Source: Aquila chrysaetos chrysaetos
Lineage: Eukaryota > Chordata > Aves > Accipitriformes > Accipitridae
Length of the DNA stretch: 64,000 nucleotides
Reading direction: 5' to 3'
Assembly: GCF_900496995.4 (NCBI RefSeq)
Contig: NC_044027.1
Span: 9,696,743-9,760,742 of the forward strand
Below the pieces are notes generated by a model. The model did not search any database. It was not told where the DNA came from and saw only the letters and a list, made by a program, of their open reading frames with translations. Shown piece after piece: positions 1 to 11,700 of the stretch; the first letter of the stretch is position 1, and each line of letters opens with the position of its first letter. The translations under genes and the position numbers were made by a program.

Positions 1-1446
1 AAAAAAAAAAAATCCTTCCAGGGCCCTTGGCAATTGGCCTGCGTTGCCGGAACCATGCATCAGAGGATGTGCTGGGTTGTGTCATCCTTCCTCAAGCAAT
101 TGGGCCAGACAGTGAGTACCAGGACACAGATTTGCAGGTACACATAAAGCTGAATTGCTCTGTACTCTGGGTTTTGCCATGACAATCCCTGGAGCTGATG
201 ATATGGACAGCCCTTCCTTGAAGGATGCCAGGCAGATATCTTCCCAAGGGATATCAAGCAGCAATATCATTTTCCACACCATCTGTAAAAAGGTGTTTGT
301 GGTCCTGTATATTGTCCCACTGATCACAGAGTATCCATGGCTTTCTGCATCTTCCATGGGATTGGTTTTTAATTCTCAGTTGTGGAAACACAAGCCAAAT
401 CAACTGGAAACTGTCTTGATGGCAAGTCAGCCTGCTAATAATATCGTATACTTGAGTGAGTAAAGGGGTGGTTTAATGGCTGTGAACCTGATTGTGATCA
501 TTGTTGGTCCCAGGTAACCCTGCTGTGTAATTGGCAGAATTAATAGTAAGATACCAGAGTTTGCTGTCTCTGCCTAAAATGCCAGCATGCAATCTCTTGC
601 CGAGGTTGCGCGTGAGCTGTCGAAGAGTGATAGGAACTGGTAGCTGCTTTGATTCAGAAATAAATTCAGCCCAACATACTGCCAATCAGTGTGAAAAAGA
701 CTGGAAGGAATAAACGTTGTGGACATTAAATGTAAAGAATCCATCTGAAGAGAAGCTAAATTGCATTTTTCCATAAATGTTTAGTAAATTTTAAAGAGCT
801 AATACAACCTAATAATTTTTCACATTATTGTATTGCTTTTAGAGTATCCTTAAAATTGACTTACGTAAGGACAGATAAGACCCATCTAGGGTTGTCTTAC
901 ATTACGATAGTGGGGAGCCAGGCTGTATTTAGTTAATTGGGCACACCAGTCTGTCTTCCTTTTCTTAGCATCCAAATGAATTGGTGATTAATCACAGCAG
1001 TAATGGCCCTATAAATCTTTAGCAAGAGGACCCTCTCCACCTGCATTGCTAAGCCTTGAGCAAAGGGAATGTATTCGCAGAGACCCTCAAGCAGCCGATG
1101 GAGCCAAGCTTTCATCCCCTGTCATGGGGTGGCCCCTCCTGTGATTCACCAAGCAGGTACAGCAATAACCTACAGGCACAGCCTCTGCCCTGCTCCCTGG
1201 TGTCCGTGGGGTTTCTGTGTGTTTGAGTGGTGTTTTCCTCCCGTGGTTTTGCAGGGGACATGTTGAGTTGTACTTGGGGAACATTTCTTACTTGGGAAGA
1301 CTGAACTGCAGGGGTGCTGAGGAGACTGCAGCAGCTGGCCAGGGACTGGTCACTGCCATGGTCACCTTGGCCTCTGGCTCAGGACCAGCACAGATGCATG
1401 TCAGTGGTATTCAAAAAGCTTCAGTAGAAAGTGTGGGGTTATTAGA

Positions 1447-1487
1447 TTTTTTTTATTTTTTTTTTTTAAATTTTTGGGGGGGGGGGG
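1447..1487. repeat. T-rich tract fused to a 12-G run
   Basis: A T-rich stretch interrupted by single A and AAA runs at 1447-1475 is followed directly by twelve G residues at 1476-1487. It is a simple-sequence homopolymer junction and its length is prone to sequencing or assembly error. Confidence 0.8.
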
Positions 1488-4400
1488 CTAAAACTCAGTT
1501 GTAGCAATATAGTCCCCACTACAAGGTCCTGTTAACTCAGAGCTGGAGCAGAGCTGGGAATTCAAGGACAGGTATCTTTGCCCTTACATTTGAAATGCCT
1601 TAAAAACATCACAAATAAGTACAGTGAAACAAGACCCTTTGAGTATGGATCCTGCTCCCCTGCGCTTGCTATGCCCTCTATGCTAAATAAGACACTATTT
1701 TGTTAGGTGTTAAGATGGGGATGACTGAAGAAACAGAGTTTGGTGTTCCCCATCCCAGGAAATCAGGCTGGAGTCATACCCGAATGAGCAAGAAGGGGCT
1801 GTAGTTTTTCTGCTGCGTGTTTCCTGTTGTTCTTTCACAACACTATTCCTGGAACTGGGGTGACTTCAGTTGTGATACCAAGCAACAGCAAAAACTGAGC
1901 TCTCGCAGGGCTAGGAGTCAATGCGCTTTTGGGATCTTTACTGTTTCCCCTTGGCATTCAGGCACCAGTTTTCATTTCCAGCTCCTTTGCTCAGCTGCAA
2001 GCCCTGCCTTTGCTACCGCAGAGCTGCTAGTGAGGGGGGCATCATCGGTTTTCTGAAAAGAAAACCAAACATGTGAGTTAACAAGTGGAAAAGGTAACGG
2101 TGCAGGCTTTGAAAATGGATCTGGTAATGTGAAGAAGGATAGGTTATATCTGGTAATGCTCCTAAACTCCGAGATGTTTGAGAAAGTTACTTTCATCCAA
2201 ATGAGAAAAAGAAAGCAAGCAGCATAGTTGTCAAAATAACAAGAGGAAAAAAAAACCCAAACCACCCAAGTGTGAACAGTAATCGACCATTTGACAAACC
2301 ATGTGAAGATAAAGCACTCTGTGGTCTGATTCTGCCTCTGCTCTCAGCTGAGTTCAGAGTTGACAGCATCCTGCTCCTTTCAAAACCAAGCTCAAGTGCA
2401 GGGTAGCATGGCTGCATCCATCTGTGCTGCTCAGGTGAGGCTGGGTCCACACGTACTGGCCTGCAGTGTGTCCTTGTGTCCCTCTTCCGCTCATCCCATC
2501 TCAGCGGGAAGCTGAAGGCAGAACAGATGCACAAGGAGCTTGGAACTTTGGCCCCAAGAGAGCCTCTGGGTTAGAGAGCTCAACCTGAGACATGCTGGTT
2601 TGGGGCCAAACCTGTCTTAAAGTTAACGGAGGGTTTTGAAAACAAAGATTGTAAGCTCCAAGGTCTTGGTGGGCCCTGGACCAGCAGGTTGGCTCCTTGG
2701 AAAAGTCAGAAGAAAGTTACTGCAAAGCACTTTCTCTGGTTTTCAAGGTGGTTTCTGGCTGGCTGCCTGCTGCCCAGGCATGGGACAAACCTGTCCGTGA
2801 CCCAGGAGATATCTGCCATCTCTGCTGCCTCCGTTAACATGTTTCTCTGAGACTATCTGCTGCTTCGTGTATGATAACTGGGTTTCAAATACATGAATGT
2901 TTCTAGGTTTTAAGACGTGGTTTAATAAAAAGAGATGTTTCTGGGAAAGCAGGTTTTCTCTCATTTTGTTGTTTTTTCTGTTGTTCTCTGGCTGAGTTTA
3001 TAGACCCAGGAAATGCCACTTGGCAGATGCTTTGCTGTGCTGCCAGGTGAGGGAAATACAGGCAGTGGGCATCCCTGAACAGCAGCAGCAGGGGAAATGC
3101 TAAAAACTCAAGAGCAGAACTCCAGAGGTGCTAGAGGCCCAGATGCAGTTAAAAGAGGAGGAAGGTAAAAACTCCTGATGCTTTAAACAAGGTACCGTCT
3201 GAGAGGTGCAGATCCAGTGATGGGGATAGTACAGAGTGATTCATAGTTCCAGCAGCATTTGTGGCTTAGTGAACGTGGACTGGATTGCTAAGGAACTTGC
3301 AGAGCATTAAGCATTGTGCCTTTTCCTGGGAGGAAGGCCAATCTCTGAGCACCGTCCTAGACACTGAGAAACAGAGCCCTGGAGAAATTCAAGGGAGGCT
3401 AAAGGCCTGATAATCCCTCTGAGGAAAACAGACCAGCTCCAAAATAAAGCACATCCCCAGGAGGGCAGAAGGCATCGAATTCCGATAAACCACTTTCTTT
3501 GTCACAGGTCTGTTTGACTTAATTGCCAAGGTGAGCAGGTCTGGCTTGAATTCCCAGCTGCAATTTTGCCCTTTATCTCCAGTGCTGACAGTCACCTGCG
3601 TGTTCATCTTCCGTTAAATGTGGTAACTGCAGCCCCTCTGAGCAGAGGCAGAGATAAATGGGCTGAACAACTCTGTCATATAAGGCATTTTTCTTCAGCG
3701 CTGGGATCTCTCAGCCTTTGTGCATCCTCCCCATTTGGAGACATTCTTCTCCATGTGCCACCACCACAGCAGGGTGGGACATGCCGTATCCATCTCAGCA
3801 GTGTGACAGATGACAGAAATCACTTTTAATCCCCTACCACCAACTGCGCAGCAAGCTTCTGGCCAGAGACCTGGCCACTGTTCTCCCTAAGGCCTTTGCA
3901 GCATCATTGGTGCCCAGAGTACCTGGTGGCCAGAAAGACAGTCTTTATTCTTTATCCTGGAACCCTTCCATGTTGGCACTGTCCTGTTTTTAAATCAGCG
4001 TTGTAGGGTACAAAGTCAAATTTGCTGCAGAAGCCCAGTTACAACGGATTATTTTTACCTATCATTTTTCTTCCCTCTCCCTTTGTGCTCTGTTACACAT
4101 GGTGCTGATGGACACAAACCCAGAGCGGGAGCTGTGCAGGCAGAGTTTCGCTCTGCCCTGTAAAAGTGTGAGGAACTGAGATGTCTTGTGGGGGTTTAAG
4201 GTCAAATCATGCAGCTCCGAGTCCTGCTGGGACCTGTTCTTTCCCTGTTCCCTTCTCACCTGGCTGTACTTGGGCTTGTCCCAGCAGATCCTACTGTTAC
4301 CAGCCCTACCTCCCTCAAAAGCAGTATGTGCCACGTCTGGTACTGACGTGTCGTATATGCCGCATCCCGTTGCCGGCTGCGCAGCCACATCAGCTGTGCC

Positions 4401-4623
4401 CTGGCACTGCTGCAACACTGGGAACTCCTGCCTGTGCTACACCGTGGCACTCTGCCATCACACCCTCCAGGTCCTGTCCCCTGCCATTGTCACACCTGGG
4501 TTTTGTAATTGAGCGTTCGTTTTTGTGCCAAAATATGAGTGCTGAGAAGCATTCCCGAGAGCCTCTTAGTAACAGCACTCAGGCACTCCTCCAGGGTTAA
4601 CCATGGGTGTAAATAGTGACGCA

Positions 4624-4660
4624 GGGGATTAGCTCCAAAGCACTCGCTTGCCAGCCAAGT
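4624..4660 (+). pseudogene. tRNA-Ala-like 5' half (degenerate)
   Basis: The segment begins GGGGATTAGCTC and continues with a CACTCGCTTG block, which resembles the acceptor strand, D arm and anticodon-stem start of eukaryotic tRNA-Ala(AGC). The D loop is shortened and the anticodon loop is altered. No acceptable T-arm B box follows at the right distance. It could be a tRNA pseudogene, the head of an old tRNA-derived SINE, or chance similarity. Confidence 0.25.
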
Positions 4661-5449
4661 TTCAGTGTCCAGTCCTTAACGCTGTTTCACTGACTCAGCC
4701 TAGAAAAGAAACAGTTGACAGAAGCAATAGAAGGCTCTCAAATCTTGACTGGCAGGGGAGGAGATGAATAATGGCTGGATTTATTTTTTTGTTATAAAGT
4801 CAGGCGGGCATGCAGCAAAACTACCAGATGTCAGGTTCAATCCCCACAAACGGAGGCGTTTTCTTTGCACCAGGTGCAGATAAACTGTGGGATTCATTAT
4901 TTCAGGATTTATGGGCTTTACATGGGCTCAAAAGCCAACCAGACAAGACCACGAAAGAGAAATCCATTGAGATCTCCCGAGTACAAAGGCACATTGTTGG
5001 CTCTATACATGCCTGAGCCATGAGTCACCAGAGGCGGGGAAATGTCACTACCCGCTTGCCTAGTCTTTACCCTCAACCCTGGCACCCACTGTGGGCCCTG
5101 GCGAGGGCCACAATCAGGACCATACCTGTGCTTCCGCCATGTACAGCAGGTCATGTATAAACCTTAAATCACCCTTGTGTTATTTAAGCTGAATCGCAAA
5201 GAGCTGCCTCCTTCCATTTAGCTCTGGTTTGCCAGCTCGCAGCAGAGCAGCTCCTCGGAGCACACAGTACAGCTGGGCATCGCACGGCTCCCGGCACGTG
5301 GGCAGCTTTGGCAACAAAATACTATTTTCAGTAGTAGCGCTTCCAGGTATCATTTGAAGAAGGTGCAATTGCTCTGTCCTGGCTCAGGAGTGCAAAGGTA
5401 AGAGCCTTATCAGCAGGATATGGTGCTCCTTCCTGTAAACACACCTGTG

Positions 5450-6611
5450 TTTCCAGCAGCCCCGCTGGAGCGGGGTGAAGTCACTCATGTCGAAGCGGCT
5501 TGGCACGCCGGGGTGCGGCTCCGCAGCTCCTGGCCAGGCTGGGACTGCGGCAAGTTCTGGCCAAAGGTTATTTACGTCACGGCGTGCCATGTCCCCTTCG
5601 CCTCCCGGACTGAGGATTTTGGCACACAGCATTATTGGAGGTGTGGACAGCCCTGAGCTGTCACGCGATCGTTTCCTGATCGCACAGACTTCCCAAAGAA
5701 ACCTGCTGGTGGCTGATAACGGCCACTTTTCCCTGCGATTTTGTGCCCAACAAGCAGTCGCTGCTGAAGAGCAAAGCCGGCGGGAAAAATGCTTTCCCGC
5801 TCTGCTGCCGTGTGCTGTGGAAACCCCGGCTTGTCTCCTCCAGAGCTCTCCCTACAACGCTCCTCTGGCGGGCCCGATGCGACACTCCTCCGGTGCCAGC
5901 GGCTTGTTCCTTGCCCACCATGGCTGCTCACGCCCAGACACCTGCTCCTCCTCAGACGGCGGCTGAGCTAGCGCTGGGCGACCCCGAAAGGCGCTTTTCG
6001 CTCCCTTCCTCCTCTGCTGGCGCCACGCGGGCCAGTCCAGGATGGGGGGAAAGAGCCAGACGAGGGTTTTTTTGGGTAGGGTGGGTCACCGCGTCTCCTG
6101 GCAGGCTGGAGACCCCGCAGGGCCTGCCCCCAGCCGCCTTCTGGCGCCGGGGGGGGGGGGGCTCCCGTGTGCGAGGGGAGGGTGGTGCGGGCAGCAGGGA
6201 CCCCGGCGGGTCACCAGCCCCGGGGACAAGAGGTAGCCACGTCCCTGAACGCCACGTCAGGTAACGCGGCCCATGCCGAAGCCCAGGTGCTCCCAGGCGG
6301 CCCCCGAGGGGCTCTCCCCGCCGGACGGCGTCTGCCACGGCCCCGCAGGGGCGGATCTCTTCGGCACCGGCCCCGAAGCCGGACGGGCAGCGGGGGTGCC
6401 GCTCGGCCCCGGCCAGCGCCTCAGGCTGCCGCCTGCGAGCGACGGGCCGCCCCCGGCCGCCGGCCCTGTCATGGCGCCCGCCCCGCCCCGCCGGGGGAGG
6501 TGGGGGGCGGCCCGGGGGCGGTACCGGGGCCGGCGGCGGGGCCTTGCTCAGGTGCGGCGGGAGGAGGCGGCGGCGGCGGCTCGGCAGAGCAGTGCCCTCT
6601 GCGCCGCCGCC
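5450..6611 (+). promoter_or_regulatory. CpG island and presumed TPRN promoter / 5' UTR
   Basis: CpG density rises sharply from about 5450 and becomes extreme after 6250. GC-box-like CCCCGCCCCGCC lies near 6480-6495, with further GC-rich motifs up to the start codon. No TATA box is visible at a fitting distance, as expected for a CpG-island promoter. The transcription start itself cannot be placed from sequence. Confidence 0.6.
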
Positions 6612-8759
6612 ATGAGCAGCGCGGAGCCGCCGCTCGGGGCCGGGCCGCGGGCTCAGCCCGCCTGGAAGCGGGAGATCCTGGAGCGGAAGCGGGCCAAGCT
6701 GGCCGGGGCGGCCGGCGGCGAGCCGGAGCCCCCGGCGGGGGAGCGGCTGGTGGTGGCGGAGAGCCTGGGCCCGCTCCGGGAGAACCCCTTCATGCGGCTG
6801 GAGAGCGAGCGGCGGCGGCTGCGGCAGGGGCTGCCCGGGCACGGCCCCGGGGCGGCGCGGCCGCTGCAGCAGCTGCTGGAGCTGTACAGCGCCGTGCCCG
6901 GCATCCGCACCATTCGCGCCGACAACATCCTCATCATCGAGTCCCAGCCCGACGCCGCCGCCTGCTTCGCCGAGGGGGACGCGCTGCCCGGCCGCCGCCG
7001 GGACCCTGCCGCCGCCGCCGCCTCCTCCTCCTCCTCCCCGCCGCGGCGCCCCGACCCGCTGCGGGAGCTGCTGGCCCGCCGGGGCGCCGCCCTCGCCGAG
7101 ATCCGCGCTGACCAGGTTGTCATCTACGAGGCGGCCGAGCCGCCGGAGCCGCCCGAGGCGGCCGAGCCGGGCACCGTCAGCCGCCTCCTGGAGAAGTTCG
7201 GGCAGCGGCCGCGGGGCCGCCGACGCCGCGGCGGGGAGGCGCCGACCGGGCCCGGGCCCGGCGCCGTGCCAGGCGGGGCGGCTGCTCCTCCGCAGGTGGG
7301 ACCGGGCTCCCCCCGGGCCGCGCCGGTTGCACCTCCGGCGGTGCCGGGCTCCCCCCGCGCCGGGCCGCCCCCTTCGCCGGTGGGACCCGGCTCCCCCCGA
7401 GCCTCGGCACCCCCCCACAGGGGACCCGGCTCCCCTCGGGCCTCGGCCCCGAAGGCTGGACCGGGATTTGCGCAGGCGGGGCCGGCCTCCCCCCAGCCGC
7501 TGCCGGCTCCCCCCCGGGCTGCCTCCCCCCCGGCGGTGCCGGCCGCCCCCCAGCCTGCTGTCCTTCAGCCGGCTCATCCCCGGGCTGCCCCCCCTCAGCC
7601 CGCGGCCCCTCAGCCGCTCCCGGCTCCCCCCCGGGCTGTCACCCCCCAACCCACGGCCCCCCAGGCAGCCCCGGCTCCCCCCCGGGCCGCAGCCCCCCAG
7701 GCGGTCTCAGCCGCCCCCAAGGCCGCAGCCCCCCAGGCCAACTGCTTTCTCCACAAGATCGGCTCCAACTCCTTCACCGTCACCCCCCGGGGCCTGCCCC
7801 CCGGCAGCCGCGTCCCCGAGCCCGGCACTGTCCCCGCCGGCCGTCCCGCGCCGCCCAAGGGGCCGCCAGTGCCATCCGCCAGCGCTTCCCGTGCCAGAGC
7901 CAACGCCAGGAGGCCAAAGCCGGAGGAGGCCGAAGCGGCCGAGTCGCCCCTGCCCAGTGCCAGTCTGGCCCCCAGTGCCACCGGCTCCACCCAGCCGCTC
8001 TCCGCCTCTGCCCCCCGGGCCGGGGGCTCCTTCGAAATCCACCCGGCCCCCAAGCCTGACTTGGCCGCCATCCCAGCCCATGACCTGCAGGCCCAGGCCT
8101 TGGCCAAGCTGCGCCTGAATTCGCGCAATTCCTTCCTGTTCGTGCCCCGCCGGGAGGGCAGCCCGGCTCTGCCCCCGGCCCAGAGTGCCAGGCCGGGGCC
8201 GGCGCCGCCGTCCTCGGAGGAGAAGGCACCGAAGGAGCCCCTGAGGGCTTCCGCCCCGGAGCAGGAAGAGCCTGTCGCTTCCCCACCGGCGCCTCTGGAT
8301 CCGTTGGTACCTGTGACTTACATCGATGACATTGTTGAGCCGGACAGTGGGGAGCTTTCTCCCAGGGCTGGCTCGGCTGTGAGGACGGGGAGCTTGGCAG
8401 ATCAGCCTGGAGGAGCTGGAGACCTGGAGATGGAGTTTTCCTCCGTGCCCCTCTACAGACCGCACTCTGCCCCTCCCCAGAGGGGAGGCAGCACCTTCAC
8501 TGTTGTGCCCAAAAGGAAGCCCGTTGCCTCAGGGCTGCAGAGTCTCACTGATGCTAGCGGAAGGCCGCAGCGGGAAGAAGAGGAGGAGGAGGAGGAGGAG
8601 AGCAAAGGAAAAGGCAAAGCCGTGGACAACGCTGACAGGCCCCAAGTGGGGATGTCCCATAAAAAGCGCTACCCCACAGTGAATGAGATCGAAGTGATCG
8701 GGGGGTACCTGTCCCTGGAGAGGTCCTGCATGAGCAAGACAGGCTCCCGCCGCAAGAAG
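6612..8759 (+). CDS. TPRN: TPRN exon 1 (residues 1-716)
   Basis: This single exon encodes 85% of the protein. Order of parts: basic N-terminal helix (18-30); a segment with IRADNILIIE (102-111) and a related IRADQVVIYE (164-173); a Pro/Ala-rich low-complexity region (about 205-376) containing four GPGSPRA-like units; NSFTVTPR (386-393); RLNSRNSFLFVP; an acidic tract with about nine glutamates coded by GAG repeats; STFTVVPKRKP; and the conserved KKRYPTVNEIEVIGGY block. The donor CGCAAGAAG|GTAACT ends the exon in phase 0. GC content is extreme through most of its length. Confidence 0.93.
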
Positions 8760-11700
8760 GTAACTGCCTGGGGTGTCTCGGCGCTGAAAAGCCGGGCTGA
8801 AAGTAGCTGGGTACTACTTTTGGCTTGTCTTTTCATGAGGCACTGGGTGGGAAGATGGGCAGTGTTTTTCCAGTCCTTTTGAGAGCCAGAGGCTTGCCTT
8901 CAGGGGGAGGGGGCATTGGGTGGTGTTCCACCAAGTAGATGAGGGTGGGATATGAGCTGTGATAACTGCAGGGCCTCTCCCACAGTCGCTTCTTGGAGGT
9001 ATGATAACGGAAAGTAAAATATTTGGGGTATTTAGAAAATTGAGGTGAGTCGCATGGTTTGAACAGCTGTGGACTTGCCCCCTCTCTAGCTCTGCTCGCT
9101 GTGTCTGGTGGATAATGGACGTGTTGAGCTTCTCGTGGTCACTGCTCGGCTTGCGACACAGTACAGTGGGCAGCGTGCCATTGGCGTCTTCCCTGCATTA
9201 GTGATCTATTGATAGAGGCTCAAGAATTAGGTCTCTATTAGGCAGAAAGAGATCAACAACTTAACTCCCCTTGATAGGATTATACCACCTGGCTACTTGT
9301 TCTGGATGTGCAGCTACATCTCTGAAGATCCACGAGATGTCAATTGCTCCAAGTGTCTTTGGAGCAAATGCCAGGTTTTCTCACTGCTTGGGATCTAACT
9401 TAGGTCCTTGTAAGCCTTAAATTCAGAATTAATCTTTGTATGGCTTGGTGAAATGCATCTGGATGTGATAAAGACACAGTCATGCTGAAAGAGCGGGTTA
9501 TTTTGCCGCACCAGAGAAGCAGGCATGAATCGTTTGGCTCTGAAAGCAGCATGCCGAGGTGACAAATCCTGATTTCTAGGTCTGCGACGTGACATGTTTT
9601 TCCATAGCGGGAAGAGTGGTTTGACGTTCCGTTACCTAAATTCGACTAAATATTTGATGGACTGAATCCGTGTGGGTGCCTGAGGCACTGAGCATTATAA
9701 TTTGAGGAAATCCTTTGAATAGGGTGCATCTCATTTAGAAGGGAGGCAGGGAGTGCTGTTTGTCATGGCTTGACATTGTTAAATCCCTTCTTAAGAGCAT
9801 GCAGTCTCTGCTAATTTGGTCGTGACCAATGCAGGTAGCAGATCTGGAACCTGAGTGCCATGAGATCCAGCGTAAGCAAATTAACAGGTGTGTTGATTCT
9901 CGCTCAGTGCTCCTGCAGTTTTTCCTTGTCCTCCTATGGGGAAATGCTTGATCAGACTGGAATTATTCTGCTGCTTAAATACCTGCTGGCTTGCTGTTTC
10001 CTTCCAGCTGTTTCCTTGGCTCTGCTCAGTTCAGTTTGGGATATTAATTGAATTTACACCAAATTAGGTGTGTGGTATAAATGGTGAAAATATCAAGACA
10101 ACATGTTACAGTTCCCGGTACTCTTAGGATGGAGCAGAAAATACAGAGGAAACGTTGCGGGACAGACACTCTTAAATAAGCCTGGCTTCTGATGCAGCCA
10201 GGGGAGCTCATTTCTCTGGGCAGGGTGGTGCTGTTGGGGCAGCAGCCTTGCTGGTAAAAGAATAAAGCCTCAAGTAAGCAAAACCAAATACATGGTGCGC
10301 AGTGGAAGCCTTTCTTAACTGTACAAAAAGGAGGGAGGGAGATGAGGACAAGGCTAGTGCAGTGACTGCATTGTTTAAGGTTGGTCAAACACGAACCAGA
10401 ACCCAGAGAAGTAGTTGCATCTCCGTCCTTGGAGCTATTTGAAACTTGCCTGGGGAGAGCCTTGAGCAACTGAGAAGGTCAGACCTGCTTGGAGCAGGAG
10501 TTTGGGCTAGAGACCTCCAGAGGTCCTTTCCCAACATAAAATATCATATGATTCTTTGAAAATGGGTTAACAACTGTTTTGTCTCCTCAGTGTTGGATTG
10601 TGACATCGGGCAGGTCATGTAGCTTCTGTGCCTGTGTTCTTATCGGCTTAAGAGCATTAACTATCCCACTCTGCAGGCATTCTGAAGATGGAAGCGTGCT
10701 AAATACTGCAGGATGCATATACAACTGTAACGGTGTTTGCTAAGAATTACATGTGGGGGATATCCTGCATGAGAACTTCCATCCATAAAGATCTAGTTTC
10801 TGAGAAGAGAGATATTAAAAGGCAAAGGAGGACCTGCCTGTTCCATTGCAGGGTTCAGGAGGCTGAAACAAATGGGGACCCTTTGGAAAATAAGATCCAG
10901 CTTAAGGAGAAATAGAGATACAAGTTTCTGGGTAAAATTAAATGTGGTGATGTAGTGACAGAAACACCAGGTTTTCTTTCAGGTCCCTTCCTGCTAGGAG
11001 TGGCAAGCATGGAGTTTGACTTTGTTGCCAGGGTTTAGAAGATGCTGATGCTGTAGCAAATGGAAAGATTTCTGTTTACTCTTAACCTAGAGGATGTTTG
11101 TGGCTTTTATTCTGGGTAATAAGGCTGAGCGTTGATGCCCGAAAAGGAAGGAGCTAGTATTAGGACACATTCCTTGGTTTCTTCCCAAGAGATCACTGTG
11201 TGTCACCAAGGCAACCGGTCAAAAACAAGGGTTCTGTTTTGTAGATATGTCGGGGTTTTCAGAAACTTGATTTTGGCCTGAATTGGGCAGAAGCAGACAT
11301 TTCCTGTGAGCTGGAAGCTGCAGTTCTTTGGTAAAACCAATGTCCCTTTCTCTTTTGGGGGTATCAAAATCAAACCTGATGCTGGTTTCAATGGGCAGCT
11401 ACCCGGGTCTTTTGGGGTGATTCTCTCGAGGCAGATGTGCTGGATGAGCCCACCTCCTGCTGAGTGTCTTCCTTACCAAACCTTGCCTTGGATTTGCTGA
11501 AGGGTCTTTAAGTATGATCCAGGCTCAAGGAAGTGGTATTTACTGAAACTTTGATGACTTTGAAAACTTTATCTGCTTGCTGATGCCCAGCAGGAATCTG
11601 GGTGAGGTAAACAGCAGGTCTAGCACAGCCTGGAAGTGGTGTGTTCCTGCGGATGGGCAGGTGTCTGTGCTTACAGTCAGGGCTAAAGATCTATTAGGAG

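Larger units (their letters stand above)
1..5400. other. Upstream region without a supported gene
   Basis: I see no ORF with recognisable domains and no coherent exon chain here. The base composition is moderately AT-rich, in contrast to the CpG island that follows. Features present are a homopolymer junction at 1447-1487 and a tRNA-like fragment near 4624. In human the gene beyond TPRN on this side is TMEM203 then NDOR1; neither is visible in this stretch. Confidence 0.5.

Noticed and set aside
4831..4850. GGTTCAATCCC, an exact tRNA B-box match
   Set aside because: Its flanks do not pair into a T stem and no A box lies at a fitting distance, so it is not called as a tRNA gene.
1..6600. Search for TMEM203 or NDOR1, the human neighbours of TPRN
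   Set aside because: No frame encodes the expected multi-pass membrane or flavoreductase motifs.
5952..7649. 565-codon minus-strand ORF
   Set aside because: It is antisense to TPRN exon 1, is almost only Gly/Arg/Pro/Ala, and exists because the GC-rich strand lacks stop codons.
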